Positions 46,935 through 59,632 of a stretch of 64,000 bases of DNA are shown one piece after another. Each line of letters starts with the position of its first letter. Position 1 is the stretch's first letter. The notes below the pieces were generated by a model. The model was not told where the DNA came from. It saw nothing but the letters and a program-made list of their open reading frames with translations, and did no database searches. Source of the DNA: Zychaea mexicana (taxonomy: Eukaryota; Mucoromycota; Mucoromycetes; Mucorales; Lichtheimiaceae). Location: positions 124,001 through 188,000 of the forward strand of contig NW_026516666.1 of assembly GCF_025766255.1 (NCBI RefSeq), given 5' to 3'. Position numbers and translations under genes: made by a program.

Positions 46935-48783
46935 GGAACTCATCAAAGGCGGCATAATCTTCTGGAGGCACTTGGATGCCGACAAACACCTTGCCCATAT
47001 CTAGATCGAGAGGCAATTCAATTCTCTGAACCGCTTATCCTGATTGTTCCAAGATCACCCCCTTCTCACTTACCATCGCCATGATTTCGGTAGTTGAACA
47101 ACGAGACGTTCCATGTCGAATTCATTCCCTTCAAAAACTTCATTAATGCACCGGGTCGTTCAGGGAAAACTACAATAGATAGCGTAAATCAGCAAATACC
47201 AATTTGTTTCACCTATCCCGCTTTTAGAAAGAAAAAACCCGCATACCAAATCGGAACACGCGTTCATGATCAGGCCGTCCACGACCACCGACCATATACC
47301 GTGCATGAGCTTTAGCCAACTCATTATGACTAACATCACATCCCTTTAAACCATCCGCAGCCCATGCTTTCAAGACCTGCTCGACTTCCTGGGCCAAATG
47401 ATCGACCTTGAAACTGATATAGACATGCGCGTCCTTGAGATCCGAGTAACGATACGTGAACTCGGTAACGTTACGAGGCAAGACATGTTCAATCATTTTC
47501 ATGAAACTGCCCGGTCGTTCTGGGATCTTGACTGTACAAAAGGCTTCGGTCTGTTCACCCAACTCAGCACGTTCACTGATGAAACGCAATCGATCAAAGT
47601 TGACGTTGGCGCCCGAGACAATAGCCACATGGGCCTTGCCGGTCGTGGTCTCATGCGGATTGAGTTGCAAGTATTTCTTGGCGCCGGCCAAAGCCAATGC
47701 GCCCGTAGGTTCACAGATCGATCGCGTGTCTTCAAACACGTCCTTGATGGCCGCACACACTTCGTCGTTGGTCACGTTGACCATTTCGTCAATCAATGAT
47801 TGGGCCACACGGAACGTTTCTTCGCCAACAACACGGACTGCAGCGCCATCGGCAAACAATCCGACTTCGTTCAGTTCGACGCGTTCCTTTTTATTAAGAC
47901 TAAATGTCATGGCATTGGCGTCGTCGGCTTCCACGGCAATGATTTTGATGTGTGGTGCAATGCGTTTCACGTAGCTGGCGATACCGGCAATCAACCCGCC
48001 GCCGCCGACTTGGATATAGATGGCTGCAATATCGTTGATATCGTGCTGGCGCAGGATTTCCATGCCGATCGTGCCTTGGCCTGCAATCACATAAGGATCG
48101 TCGTAGGGTGGGATATTCGTCAAGCCTTCTTCTTCTATCAGTCGTACGCATTCTTGTTTTGCAGTGTCGAAATCGTTGCCGTGCAATATAACTTCGGCTC
48201 CTAACCGTTTAACATTGCGCCACTACATATGCATATATTTTAACGTTCCCCTCTCATTATCTTCAAGAAAGTGACCCAGGCAACCCAAAAAAATACCTTG
48301 ATAGGAGGGCATGATGCTGGCATGACAATTTTTGCCTTGATACCCAAATGTTTAGCTGCCATGGCAACACCTTGTGCATGGTTGCCTAACAGTCATAACA
48401 TATAAGCCTTTTTGCATCTCATCAAATACGTTTCTTTTTCATCACTGTAATACCGTACCAGCAGAACAAGCAATAACACCACACGCCTTTTCTTTTGCAG
48501 TCAGGTTTGCCATCTTGTTATATGCGCCACGAATCTTGAAAGAAAACACGGGTTGCAAATCTTCACGTTTTAAAAAGATTTTGGTGTTGAGTTTATTATT
48601 GAGATTGATAGCTTCTTGTAATGGCGTCTCTTTGACAATGTCATATACGCGCGAGGTGAGAATGAGACGGAGGTAATCGGGTTGTTGTTCATTGTTGCCA
48701 CTTTTGACTTGGCGTGGGTCAATGTTGCCCTTTAATGCTGCTGCTGCTTCTAATTCAGTGCTTTTTTTGTCGGTTACTGCCAT
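46864..48783 (-). CDS. ILV1: Threonine deaminase (threonine dehydratase, biosynthetic)
   Basis: Five exons: 48783..48459, 48385..48297, 48222..47247, 47169..47074 and 47000..46864; 540 residues. The PLP-dependent catalytic domain contains [31 protein letters not shown] (Lys in SFKIRGAY binds PLP), [19 protein letters not shown] and the glycine loop [12 protein letters not shown]. Two ACT-like regulatory repeats follow, each starting with the (I/F)PERPG motif ([17 protein letters not shown] and [16 protein letters not shown]). This is the form inhibited by isoleucine and activated by valine. It converts threonine to 2-oxobutyrate, the first step of isoleucine synthesis, usually in mitochondria. 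The N-terminus here is short and starts [13 protein letters not shown], with no strong presequence, so location is uncertain. Introns are 73-77 bp. Confidence 0.96.
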
Positions 48784-48819
48784 TGTTTTATATGTGTGTG
48801 TATATATGTATGGTATGAG

Positions 48820-48836
48820 TATATATATATAAATAG
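48820..48836 (-). promoter_or_regulatory. TATA-like element upstream of ILV1
   Basis: Read on the minus strand, an uninterrupted T/A alternation (TATTTATATATATATA) lies about 40-50 bp upstream of the ILV1 ATG. The ATG is so close that transcription must start within a short leader. Confidence 0.35.
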
Positions 48837-50376
48837 CCTCGTTCCAAGGAAATTATATAGTAGAGAGGGCAAAAAAAAAAAGATTTGACAGATCAATAGA
48901 TTTTGGTTCATATAAGGTGGAGGGGGCGGAGTTGCGTGATGATGCGTGTGGTATCATGGTGTGTCATCGTTTCATCCAACCATCGTCGTCCCGGGTTTTT
49001 ATTCCGAAAGGACAGCGCATGATAAGGTTTACCCAGTTTTTGTAAGGGACCATCACTCCCCCCCCCCAAAAAAAAAACTTTCCGGATCTGCCATTCCACG
49101 ATGAGAGTGTACTCTGTACAATGTTTCCAGCTATCGATGCAATATTTTTTTAATGGCAACAATAGCCCGTAAATCTAATGAGGCTTCCTCAAAATATCTC
49201 ATGGACAATCATCAGAAAAAACGTTTATGATCGTTGATATCATCAAATTACTTGTCTTCTTCCATTAAAGTGCTCACTATAGTCTCCCAGAATAAACAGT
49301 CCGGTTGGCAGAACCGATATGAAATGGTAAGCTTGGTAGGAGAACCCACAGCACTTACAATGCATTTTTATAGAAAGACAACGAGGTATGTACGAATGTT
49401 GTATCATGTTTAGCAGAAAGACGAACTTCTGGTTGCAGCTGGTAATGGCATATACATAGTTCGGAACCTTTGAGCAACGCAACAGAGGAAGAAGTAGACA
49501 GGCACTGTTTTCTCATTTTATAGATATAATCATATTGGTGTTTGACAATTTTCGACTGGTGAGAAATGTTGAAAGGGTTCTTTTTACCTGTACATGACTA
49601 TAAGCGGTTGCAAATGATAAGTAGTTGTGACGAGGTCGTTCCGAATCAATTCGAGCATTGTCGTGCCAGGAGCTTGGCTGAGTACACAGTTGCTTTTGTT
49701 GGATGGCTCTTTAAAATGCATGAATATTCGTGCAGACAGCTTTTGGAAGCTGGGCAATAATGATGTCGTCGAAAGCAGCAGTAGTGGTAATATGAATAGT
49801 AGTGGTGGTGGTGGTGATGCCTTCACCAAGAGACGACCGATAGAACATCAGATGTAAACAGTCGATGAACCAAAGTGGAAAGACAGAAAATATTCTCTCC
49901 GCTTGCTCTGGGGCATCACCAAATACATAATAAGCGAGTGAGTTCTTCTCGACTACAGAGATCGAATGTTTAAAAGAAGTGAATATGGCATGTGCTGCTT
50001 TATGTATTATTACTAATGGTTGCTGTGTGAAAACTAAGTACATTTAGAGGGAAGGATGCTTGGATAAGGAGGGGACGAGCAAAGTTAAAAATATAAGGTA
50101 GTGTCGTGCTGTATAATAAAGGGAGAGAAGAAGGAGATTAGAAACAGGAGGAGATAGGTATTACACAGATTAGTAACGAGGGAAAGAACAATAACACTTT
50201 TTGTCGCGCGCGCGCTTCTAAACTGGTGGTCACCAGTACCAGTACGTAAAGGAACTACTACTGATTGCTGCCAATGGTGGTAGAGCACTGGCCATCAGTC
50301 AAATTTACATGACAAACAGTTTAATTGGATAGGAGGTCGCGCGCCATCCGTTCGTCTGTCCCGTTCATCCGTCTCG
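48837..50376. other. Intergenic, nothing recognised
   Basis: Lies between the ILV1 promoter and the G-alpha 3' end. Several sub-110-codon ORFs on both strands, none with a motif. Confidence 0.5.
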
Positions 50377-52197
50377 TTACATGATACCCGAATCTTGTAA
50401 CGAATTCTTCAGTATTGTTTCGGCGATCGCTTTGAAAACAAACCTATTATTGTGTGTTAGTGCTGGCTTCAAAGGGTATGCGACGACTAGCTTTCGACGA
50501 TCTAGAAAATACTTGCTTGATCTGATTGAACAACAATGAAAAAAAAAAAAAAACTGTGAGCCTAATACTATATCTTTGATAACTAGAAACCAGAAAAATG
50601 GATACTAACGTTACTAGTACTTGTAGCCTGTGTGAGACTGAATGATAAAATCATGATAATAAAAGCAGCCTATAGTTAGCAAATCGTCCAATTCCTCACA
50701 AGCGTCTTAGTCAAACAAAAACTTACTGTGGGTATATTTTGAGATTCATTCGATTTGTTTGATTAAACCGCCATAGCAAGTATTTTGCACCTTTGGATGG
50801 GTCATTTCCACCTGTATAATCTGGGAAATAGCGTTCTAACGGTACTCGGTTGATTTTGGAAACAAACAGATCGATCTTGTTCAAAAACAATATCACAGAT
50901 GTCCGTAAGAACCACCGTGAGTTGACGACTGACTCGAATAGTACGAGACTTTCCATCATGCGATTCTGGTCATTTGCCATGGGGATTTATAGTTATTATA
51001 GCAGTTATTACAATACACACACACACACACACACCACACCACACCACCGAGTATCTATATGTACCTGTTTGGATTCCTCTTGCAGAACCTGATCATATTC
51101 ACTGAGTGCCACACAGAATATGATGGAAGTGACACTTTCAAAGCAATGAATCCATTTTTTCCGTTCTGACCGCTGACCACCGACATCAAACATACTAATC
51201 ATTCAAACCGTCAAGGGGAGACAATAAGTTCCTGCGTTTTTCTCCATAATGAAAAGGATCTTACGTTTAAAAAAAAAAAATGTAAAAAAACTCTTACTGA
51301 ACATTAAGTTTTCCCATCAAAAACCAGGTTTCCGTGATGCCCGTTGTTTTTAACCGTGCTTGCAATACGTCGTCGACAGTTGGAATATAATCGGGCTGCG
51401 AAACGCGTTTTGCATGATTTAGAAAACTTTAAAAAAGAAAGCCGAGGGTTTTTGGTTAGTCCTCCTTTTTTTTATATATAAACTCAACCTCGTTCTGAGC
51501 GTATTTTCTACTGCTACTACTACTTACTATGAAGCAGAATCCATGATATAAAATTGACTAGAGCCTTGCTGGAGGATCTCGGGTGTGCTATCATCTTGCC
51601 AAATCGTTTGGATCGCCGTGATCAGGTCTGCGGGTAATCCTTCATCCGGTGGTATTTCGATCGGCAAGACATAATCTTGTACAATCTTTACGGACACCTT
51701 TTTTTTTTAACATATATATATGAATACTTCTTTTTGATTTTGGGAGAAAAAAAGTCAAGAAAGAATTTTTTATATGGATAATAAATACCTCCTCGTTTCT
51801 AGGATCGCTGAACTCTGTGTTTAATTTGCGAGCACTAGTCACTAGATCTTTAGCGGAATCGACAAGATTCTTGTGTACGATCGATCGCCATGCTCTCAGT
51901 TCATCTTTGGAATAACCTTTTTGATGAATGATTTTCATCTGCTTGACAATGGTGGACTTGCCAGACTCTCCACTGCCTTTTTTTGTTCTGGTTACTTTAA
52001 CTGCTGTGTGTGTGTATGTGTGTGTGTGTGTATAGAACAATAATAGCGCGAGACACTGGGTGCCTACCTAGTAACAGAAGCTTGCATTCTTGTCTATTCC
52101 GTTGCGAGGCCAGCTCGATTTCACGGTCTATTTGGATGCTACGCTGTCGACGTTCTCTTTCTTCTGATGATGTACAGATACCCAATATTGAAAGCAT
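50377..52197 (-). CDS. Heterotrimeric G-protein alpha subunit
   Basis: Nine exons: 52197..52068, 51976..51789, 51697..51528, 51426..51298, 51194..51065, 50965..50727, 50637..50610, 50521..50517 and 50443..50377; 361 residues. The GTPase motifs are intact: P-loop [13 protein letters not shown], switch [14 protein letters not shown] (catalytic Arg kept), switch [19 protein letters not shown] with the catalytic Gln, FLNKIDLF (NKxD box), TQATSTSN (TCAT-like box) and the helix [14 protein letters not shown]. It ends DSGIM, without the pertussis-toxin Cys. The 5-nt exon ATCAA is required to keep frame and to give the conserved I-K-FVF. The protein begins MLSILGIC, so the usual Gly2 for myristoylation is missing; Cys8 could be palmitoylated. 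It acts at the plasma membrane downstream of seven-helix receptors. Confidence 0.93.
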
Positions 52198-53055
52198 CGT
52201 TTTTTGTTATTGAACGGTGCTGTGAGTGAGTGTGTATGTGTGTACTTTATGAAAAAAGAAAAAAGAAGGATGGAAAAAGGGAAAGGTAGAAAAAATAGGG
52301 GTGGGGATGATGGTGGCAATCTTAAACACGCGCACTAATACTAGACAGACACGTATCAAGTAGAAGTAGTAGCAGCACTATGTAGGTAAGACACACACAC
52401 GACGAAGACGACGGCGACGACGGGTACAAACCACACGAGAGGTAATATCTACCACGTTTGAAACCGTGCAAAAGGAAAAAGGAAAAAGATTATGAGTTTG
52501 ATTAAAAGGAAAAAAAAAAAAGTAAGGAGAGTATAGAAGACCGTTGTATATACGAAACGAGTAGGTTAAGCAGTATCACAAAACGAGGAGAGGGGGGTTG
52601 AGCTTCATCATGCGTAATATGTATATGTGAGCGAAGATGATAAACCTCAGGGAGAGAGAGAGAGACAGATTAGAATAGTTAATAGAGAGAGAGAGAGAGA
52701 GGGGGGGAGAGTAGGGGTTCAACTGAGAGAGAAAAATAAAATAAGATGCCATCATCCATATCACAATTACTTAGTACTCTCTCTCTCTCTCACTCACAAC
52801 CACTGTGATATAAAGACACGCACACTCCTTGCTGCTGCTAAATCTTATCCATTTTGTCACGTTTTTCCAGGACTTCGTGGCGATTGAGGAGGTGATATGG
52901 TTTTAGTACATACTTCCATTAGTAGATGCTCAGCTTATGTATATATTTAAGGAACGGTGATTTTTCTTGCGTGTGTGTGTGTGTGTGTGTGTGTGTCAAA
53001 GCATATTATGTCTGCGTTTGCTTTTTTTTTTCTTTTCCGTATCGTTTAGTACGCA
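52198..53055. other. Intergenic between HSF-type and G-alpha genes
   Basis: Contains GA runs 52645-52715, CT runs 52778-52795 and (GT)n at 52970-52997. No gene seen. Confidence 0.6.
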
Positions 53056-53136
53056 TCATAATTCATTGGGTCGTAAACGCTTCCCACGCTTCTGTATCAT
53101 GTCCACATCTATTGTAAGACGGCATTAGAAAGCCTT

Positions 53137-53178
<42 letters not shown>

Positions 53179-55052
53179 GATTCTCTCTCTCTCTCTCTCT
53201 CGTTAACTATCCCATGTAGATATCGTGTAGATTGTACCTTCTTCCTCGTTATCTGGTACCGGATTCAACAGCTGCGAATGCGTCCCAAGACTCAACAATG
53301 TTGTTATTGGATGAGCGGGAGCAGGATCTGCCATATATCAACAAGTTAGCATATCATATATGAACATAATATAAAAGTACTGTCAACAACTGTTCATCTA
53401 CTAACCTCCTCTCTGCTCATCTGATGCACGTCGCACTCCAGAATGCTCAGAGCTTCTCCTGGCAAAGCCGTCCAGCAGCGGTGACGTGGATCCACTTTTA
53501 TTGCTCTCATCTACAGCAGCAGTATTGCTACTACTGCTGCTGCTGCTGCCACCACCACCACAACCACCGTAACCGACAGGAGGTCGAAGTGTTGTGGTGG
53601 AAAAGTTGGCACTGAATGTGTTTATGGATGGTAGCCGTGGTGGTTGTGGTGCCGGCGGTACTATTTGTTGTCGTTGTTGTTGTTGTTGTTGCTGTTGCTG
53701 CGAAGAAGATGGAGATGAAGAGATTCCAGGATTATTGGATTGTACTTGTATTGGTGTCACTGGTGATGCAGACGGGAATCCAGAAGATTGCTGCTGTTGT
53801 TGCTGCTTTTGCGGCCGAGACGATGAGGATATAATCGACGGTGAATTCGAAAAGGACAGTTCTTGGGATCCTTCCCTGGAATAATCGTTCGGTAACAGTG
53901 ATGATGATAAATCTTGCAAACGGACAACTTGTTGTTTCAATCCATCCACTAATAATAATAATAATAATGATAGGGTTCACATTAACCTCTCCTTCTCTCC
54001 ATCACTCTCTCTCTCTCTCTTTTTCCTTTCACTGATATTACTGATGGATGCTTACAGTTGACGTTCTGAAATAACTCAGCTACAGATAAGAAGCCCGGTT
54101 TCTGATTAGATCGCTTGCATAATATGCAACACAGCACAGAAATAATTCTGGAAACAAGGAATGGGATAAGAGCTTACCTGAAGATTCGCGTGATGCCGCT
54201 ATAATTATTTCGGCTATATGAGAAATTATCTAGATAGTACTGTCAGTGCACCTGCCCAAACAAACTCCATCTCATCCACTGAAACTCCCATTGAGCGAAC
54301 CTCTTGTTGTCCACTTAGCAGACTCCGTAGAGACGCAGTTTGGACATGAAGCACCTCGTACGCCTTGGTCATGCTATGTAAACGCTCCTCCATGTCCAAG
54401 ATATGTTTGTACATGGGTCCGTAGAGAAATTCATCTCCTTCGTTCGGAAAAGCTGATAGCGGCGGGCGATGCTGCAAATGATGACGGGATTTGGCACTTT
54501 TTCGTTTTATATTTTTGAGGTCTTCAATGGCACCTCGCCGGAAATGAGGATGTTTAAATTCCCAGTTCTGGCTTTCTGTTGTTAGGTTTGAATGTATCAT
54601 ATCGTTGACCTTGTGGAATCCATACACTAGCAGCAGCAGCAGCAGCAGCAACAGCAATTAGGCAACGACGCGTGTGCGATCAGCAAATGTTCCTCTCTTT
54701 CTCTACTCTTTCGGCGCTTCTGACACGCATATATACACGCCCCGCCCGGTATATCCGCTTTCTTTTCGCGTTCCCACATCAAAACAAAGAAACAGGTTGG
54801 CACTTACTGTTCAACTGACGAACAAAGCTCTGCCAATTATTGTGTTTGAAATATTGTGGTAAAACTGTCCTAGAAAACGATGTAGGATTGGTGACGCTGA
54901 ATAGATCGCCGTTTTGAGACCATGATATGAGATGATGGATCGACGAGTCTTCCAGCATTCTATACATACGACAAACAAACGTCATGTTAGCAACACATAC
55001 TCCGGCAAACAACTTTTTTTTTTTTTGGACACCACGCAATGTACCCGCGATC

Positions 55053-55103
<51 letters not shown>

Positions 55104-55526
55104 ACTTTTTTAAGATCACCCCAGCGCTCTTTGCTCGTTTCCCTTATCCGTGGGTTCCCACCGTTTTCACATACTTGTACAATTTGTTTACAAACGCGGC
55201 CTGTGACCTATTCACGGCCGTTGTTCCTGAAGACCCTTCTGCATCAATTTGCTGTTGTTCGCTATTAGACACTCCATAGTCACTATATAGATATACAATA
55301 CACGCATATATAAACCATAAACATATAAGCATGGGAGCAACTTTCGGGATTCAATTGCATTCATGGCTAACCAACAATGTGGATTCCCTTTTGTCAATTT
55401 CTGATCCCTCCATTACCTGTTGTTATCGACCATGAGCTGCTGTCCTTCTTGAGTATTTTCTCCAGAAAAACCATACCCTTCGTTGCTGTTGCGACTGTAT
55501 TCCGTGCTGCTGCTGCCATCAATCAT
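53056..55526 (-). CDS. HSF-type DNA-binding transcription factor
   Basis: Eight exons: 55526..55417, 55282..55175, 54959..54808, 54626..54252, 54079..54056, 53948..53406, 53327..53238 and 53108..53056; 484 residues. The DNA-binding domain spans about residues 60-165: AAFVNKLYKMLEDSSIHHLI, SWSQNGDLFSVTNPTSFSRT, VLPQYFKHNNWQSFVRQLN and MYGFHKVND. An Asp/Lys-rich linker follows, then a coiled-coil oligomerisation region (YKHILDMEERLHSMTKAYEV). After it come Gln/Ser/Pro-rich activation-type sequences and a short basic end. It could be the true heat-shock factor Hsf1 or a relative (Sfl1-like); the family cannot be settled by eye. Introns are 100-215 bp; intron 2 carries poly-A and (CA)20. Confidence 0.9.
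53141..53202. repeat. Two (TC)n tracts inside the last HSF-gene intron
   Basis: Two TC runs separated by TTAGAT, within intron 53237..53109. Confidence 0.9.
55056..55098. repeat. (CA)n microsatellite inside HSF-gene intron
   Basis: About 20 CA units in the 215-bp intron that interrupts the DNA-binding domain. Confidence 0.95.
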
Positions 55527-58500
55527 CGTGTCTGCACACAATCCATTATCGGCAAGTGCTGTGTGTAATGGTATAATTTTGAAGGAGTGTGGAACGGTCG
55601 TTGGTGTTAAAATGATTGTTGACTATATAACGGAAGCTTGTACTGTGTTGTATGTGTGCGTTTTGTGTGGAGGCAGAAGAAGAAAAGAGTAAAGAGTGCG
55701 TATATGGAGATTTTCGCTCGTTTGTCCTGGTGTTGACGGCCCTGAACGGTACTTGAAAATGGTAAGTTGTGAAGAGGTGTTGTTGCTACAGTAGAAAGTA
55801 GAAAGTATAAAGTAGGCATTGCCAGATTCTTGAATTTCTAGTTGTGGAGTTTTTTTTTTTTTTTTTTTTTTGCACTTACTCTTTTGGATAACACAACAAC
55901 GTCCACCCAGGCACGGAAGAAAGTTTTAAAAGGGAGGGGGAGCAGAAAAGCAAAAGGGGTTTTAGGTGCTTTACAACAACACAGACAGCAAGAGGGTGAG
56001 TGGAGAAAGATACCGCGAGTGCGTGCGTGTATTACTTGAAGGGTACTTGTTCGTTCGAGTCCAAGATGAAACCGAAAAAATATAGAGTTCGCGTTATTGT
56101 TAAAAAAAAAAAAGGCCGTTTCCCCGTCAATCAAATGTGTTTTCGCGAATGTTGAAAGTTGCAAAAGGACTTTTGACTACTACACCACTAGGACTTCTTT
56201 TTTCTGCTTTTGAGAAGCGTGGTAGCTTAAGAGAGGGGTGAGTGTTTTGGTTGGGGAAAGAAGAGAGAGAGAGAAGGTTCGGAATACAAATTAGCCGTAC
56301 TATCGAAAAGGAAGAGAAAAGAAGAAGAAAAGGCAAGAAGCTTTTTTCCACATGGGCGTTCTAGATGGATCCTCTTTTGGTTCTCTCTCTCTTTTTCCTA
56401 TGTTATAGCACGTATGTATCAGGTGATGAGCTTTTGACCTGTTCAATAGCTCAGCAGTGATGTGGGGGTGGGGGGGAGGGAGAGAGCGGAGCGTGTGCGA
56501 CGTAAGAAGATTCGGGAATGCATTCGAACGCTTGCCTTATATATCACGATCACAAGCACATTTTGGCAAGAGAAAGGGTGACATGATGAACAAAAAACAG
56601 ACAGCATGGTCATCGAACGCACACATGGATAAATACAACCCTGTTTCGTTCTCCTTATTACCATGCTGAGCTAAAAGCTACTACTCAAGGGCCAAATACT
56701 GTAGCGCAAGTAACTGGCAGCAGTCTGTTGTATACGTATGCGTCGAGAAGAAGAGCCTTCGGTGGACCCCGAGTTCCGAGGCATCAACTGCTGCTCTTAT
56801 GTGTATTGTCGGTATGCACCGGTTGACATGACACAACCGCAAGCCAACGGTGGGGCGATAGCAAGGAGGTGAAGAATGCTACTGTAGCCCTACAACAAGA
56901 AAGGTTTAGATTAAGTTTAGCTTCTTAAAAAAGCAAATAATAGTTCCATCAGCACACCCGCGACAGTAAGAAGGAATAAAAAGAACGTCTAAGAACACCG
57001 TCGAATAGCCGAAGAATAACTCTGGTTCCTTGTTCTTTTGCCCTTCTCTCTCTCTCTCTCTCTCTGTCTCTCTCGTCTAGCCTGCATACAAGTTAACTTT
57101 CTTTTTGCCAACTCAGCATTAGCACTATGCAGACTGCCTAAGCGAATAGGAGTGGAGTAGTAGTAGTGCTTGATCTAGTGACCTTCCAAGCGTGGCGAAT
57201 CTTCGTTTTGAATGGTGCTCACACACGCCAAACAAAGAACAAGATTGGTTTTCGGTAAAAGTGTGCCGATAAGGCATGTTCTTCATTCTCAAAGGACGAT
57301 ATGACCAAGAGTCGGCCTTTTTCAAATATTAAAAGCACAAATAAAGCTGCGCATCCAAATGGTCGTCCAAACTTCTGAATCACACTGTCACTACTGTAGC
57401 AGCACTTCCCACGATGACAAAAAGTCATACCCTAATACTTTAGCGATTCCGTGCAGCAGCCAGGTACATATATCAAATGCGCATCTACTACCATTGAGCT
57501 ATTTCTTATACACACTCTCACTAGTTAGTGCACTCTGTATGTTTTAATACTGAAGCAAGATAATACGAGACGAAGAAGGATTATCGGCTTTTGGTAATAG
57601 CCTTTTTTTTTTGTCACACATTGGGCATTGCACCATGTCACTATAAATACGCATCCACGTTCGTTTGAGGATCGAGAACGAAAAGAATCTTTTTTCATTT
57701 ATAGAACAAATTTCGGGGGTAAGAGGAGAGAGAGAGAGAGAGGGGATAAACTTAGCGAAAGGAAAGAGGACAGACAGGGTCATGTAGCACAAACTAATCG
57801 AATTAAGTTCTACCCACATTATTCGAGAACACTGGCTGACTTTTTCTAATCTGTTATACTTCCGTTCCTGATTTTAGAACAACGCCCCCATGTTCAAATA
57901 CGGATAAATACATGCTAAAATGTGAGCAACGCCGCAATTAAAAAAAAAACAATTCATACTCATCACTATATACTATAATGCAGTGCATTGCTTCTTTATT
58001 TTGATCTCAAACAGCTTCGAGTTGACGCAAGCAGCTACTACAGGAGTATATGTGCTTTCTTTCAGATAATTCTCTGTGCCATAAATAGGACCACTTTCCG
58101 AAATAACAGCTAGTGACAAGAGTACTAGGGAGAAAAGTTTAATGCCTCATTATCAACGATATGCACACCAACTCGGAAAAGAATCCACAGCAGCAGACTG
58201 GTTTAGAACAATACTTATTCTACACCTTCCTGCACAAGAAGGTACTAACAAGTGTCGAGCGTAATTTATAATCTCGAAGAATAACAGCTGGCGGAAACCA
58301 TCTATGTATTTCTGTTTGGACGGAGATTATGTACAATTTACGACGCTTCTGCATCGTCGAAAATCTGAGATGCTTTTTTGAAGCCTTCAAATAAAGCATT
58401 TGAAAGCTTTCCAGAGCTTTTGAAGGTTTTAAAATGCAAACATGAATCTCCAAACGATACGTATCAGAATATGCTTCTGCTTGGGTGTTCGTGGATATCT

Positions 58501-59632
58501 ATAGTACGTACATACATGCATGTGTAAAAAGACCGTCTGATAGGAACTTTGCCAGATACCGCCCTAGTTCTACATGACGGCAACACCATATGTCTAGATC
58601 TACGTGGGGTTGTCTAAATCACAGAACCGAGACATTGTTTTTTGCAAAGGTGCCATAGAGCTGGACCTCTAAGGAACGTCTGTACAGCTTGATCGTAATC
58701 GATGGTGATGTTTTATCTATGTCCGGGAAAGGATTTGCAAGTGCAAATACTAGATCATGGTTCTGGCTACTTGAACGTTGATGTGCGTAGTTAAGACAGG
58801 TACATTGTTATATCTGGTTGTTGGTGCAATGAGCTGTCGAATTCGGTATGTTATCATGCATCTCGCGCGACCAACGAAACAAAAGTTGCTGTGGCAACAG
58901 AGCCTCTTATAAAGACCATAGAACGTTGATTTCATGCCAGCAATTCCAAGCTGTTAAAATCCATATATGTATAGAACAGATCTGCCGTATATAGAACGGT
59001 GGAGTAATACCATGGTGCAGTAGGCGTTACTGGATGTATATTTCATGCATGCGGAGTATTTCTACCATTTTCAAGTCTTCGTCTTGGTTGAAAATATTGA
59101 GATCCTTGCACTTTTGCTGGATGATGTCTTCAAACCGGACAAACTTGTTCTACAGAGGTGAATCAGTTTCCGTCCTCTTGGGCTTCGATCGTACCTATTT
59201 GTCTGGAGCAAGAATCCTCTGCTTGTCTAGTCGACGTTGCGTTGCCTTATCACTTTCGAGGACGACGACTGTGTCTCCAAACCAACGTTAAATCTAATGT
59301 GCCTACAAGCCAAGTGGGAGAAACTGATGATTGACTTCTAGTAGTGGTTGGAAAGGACTTAAGGAGGTACACTATGAGTGCACAATCATTGGGCGGTTTA
59401 TTCTGCTCGTTTGACTTGAAGCATGAAATCTCACTCCTATAACAACAGCCTGCTACTACTTTGCAACAAAACTGTTAATCAGTCCACTTTACATGATATA
59501 GCAGCTGGTTGTTCAGGTGGAAAAATTGACGGTAAAATAAACTTCCGACCACTCACAATTTTGCAAATCGCGCAACTGAATCCCGATTTTAAGCACCAGC
59601 AAGCACTTCTTTGAACCGTCTCTTTTTCGAAC
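55527..59632. other. Gene-poor 4.1-kb stretch
   Basis: No confident gene. Contains T22 at 55850-55871 and GA/CT runs. On the minus strand at about 59035-59155 a coding-looking segment follows a good acceptor (CTCTGTAG): NKFVRFEDIIQQKCKDLNIF, ending MHEIYIQ and stop. Upstream pieces do not join in frame, so it may be a gene relic. Confidence 0.45.

Noticed and set aside
50517..50609. U12-type intron in the G-alpha gene, starting GTATCC
   Set aside because: The GTATCC donor gives the wrong phase, and the 3' part has an ordinary CACTAAC branch site; two U2-type introns around a microexon fit better.
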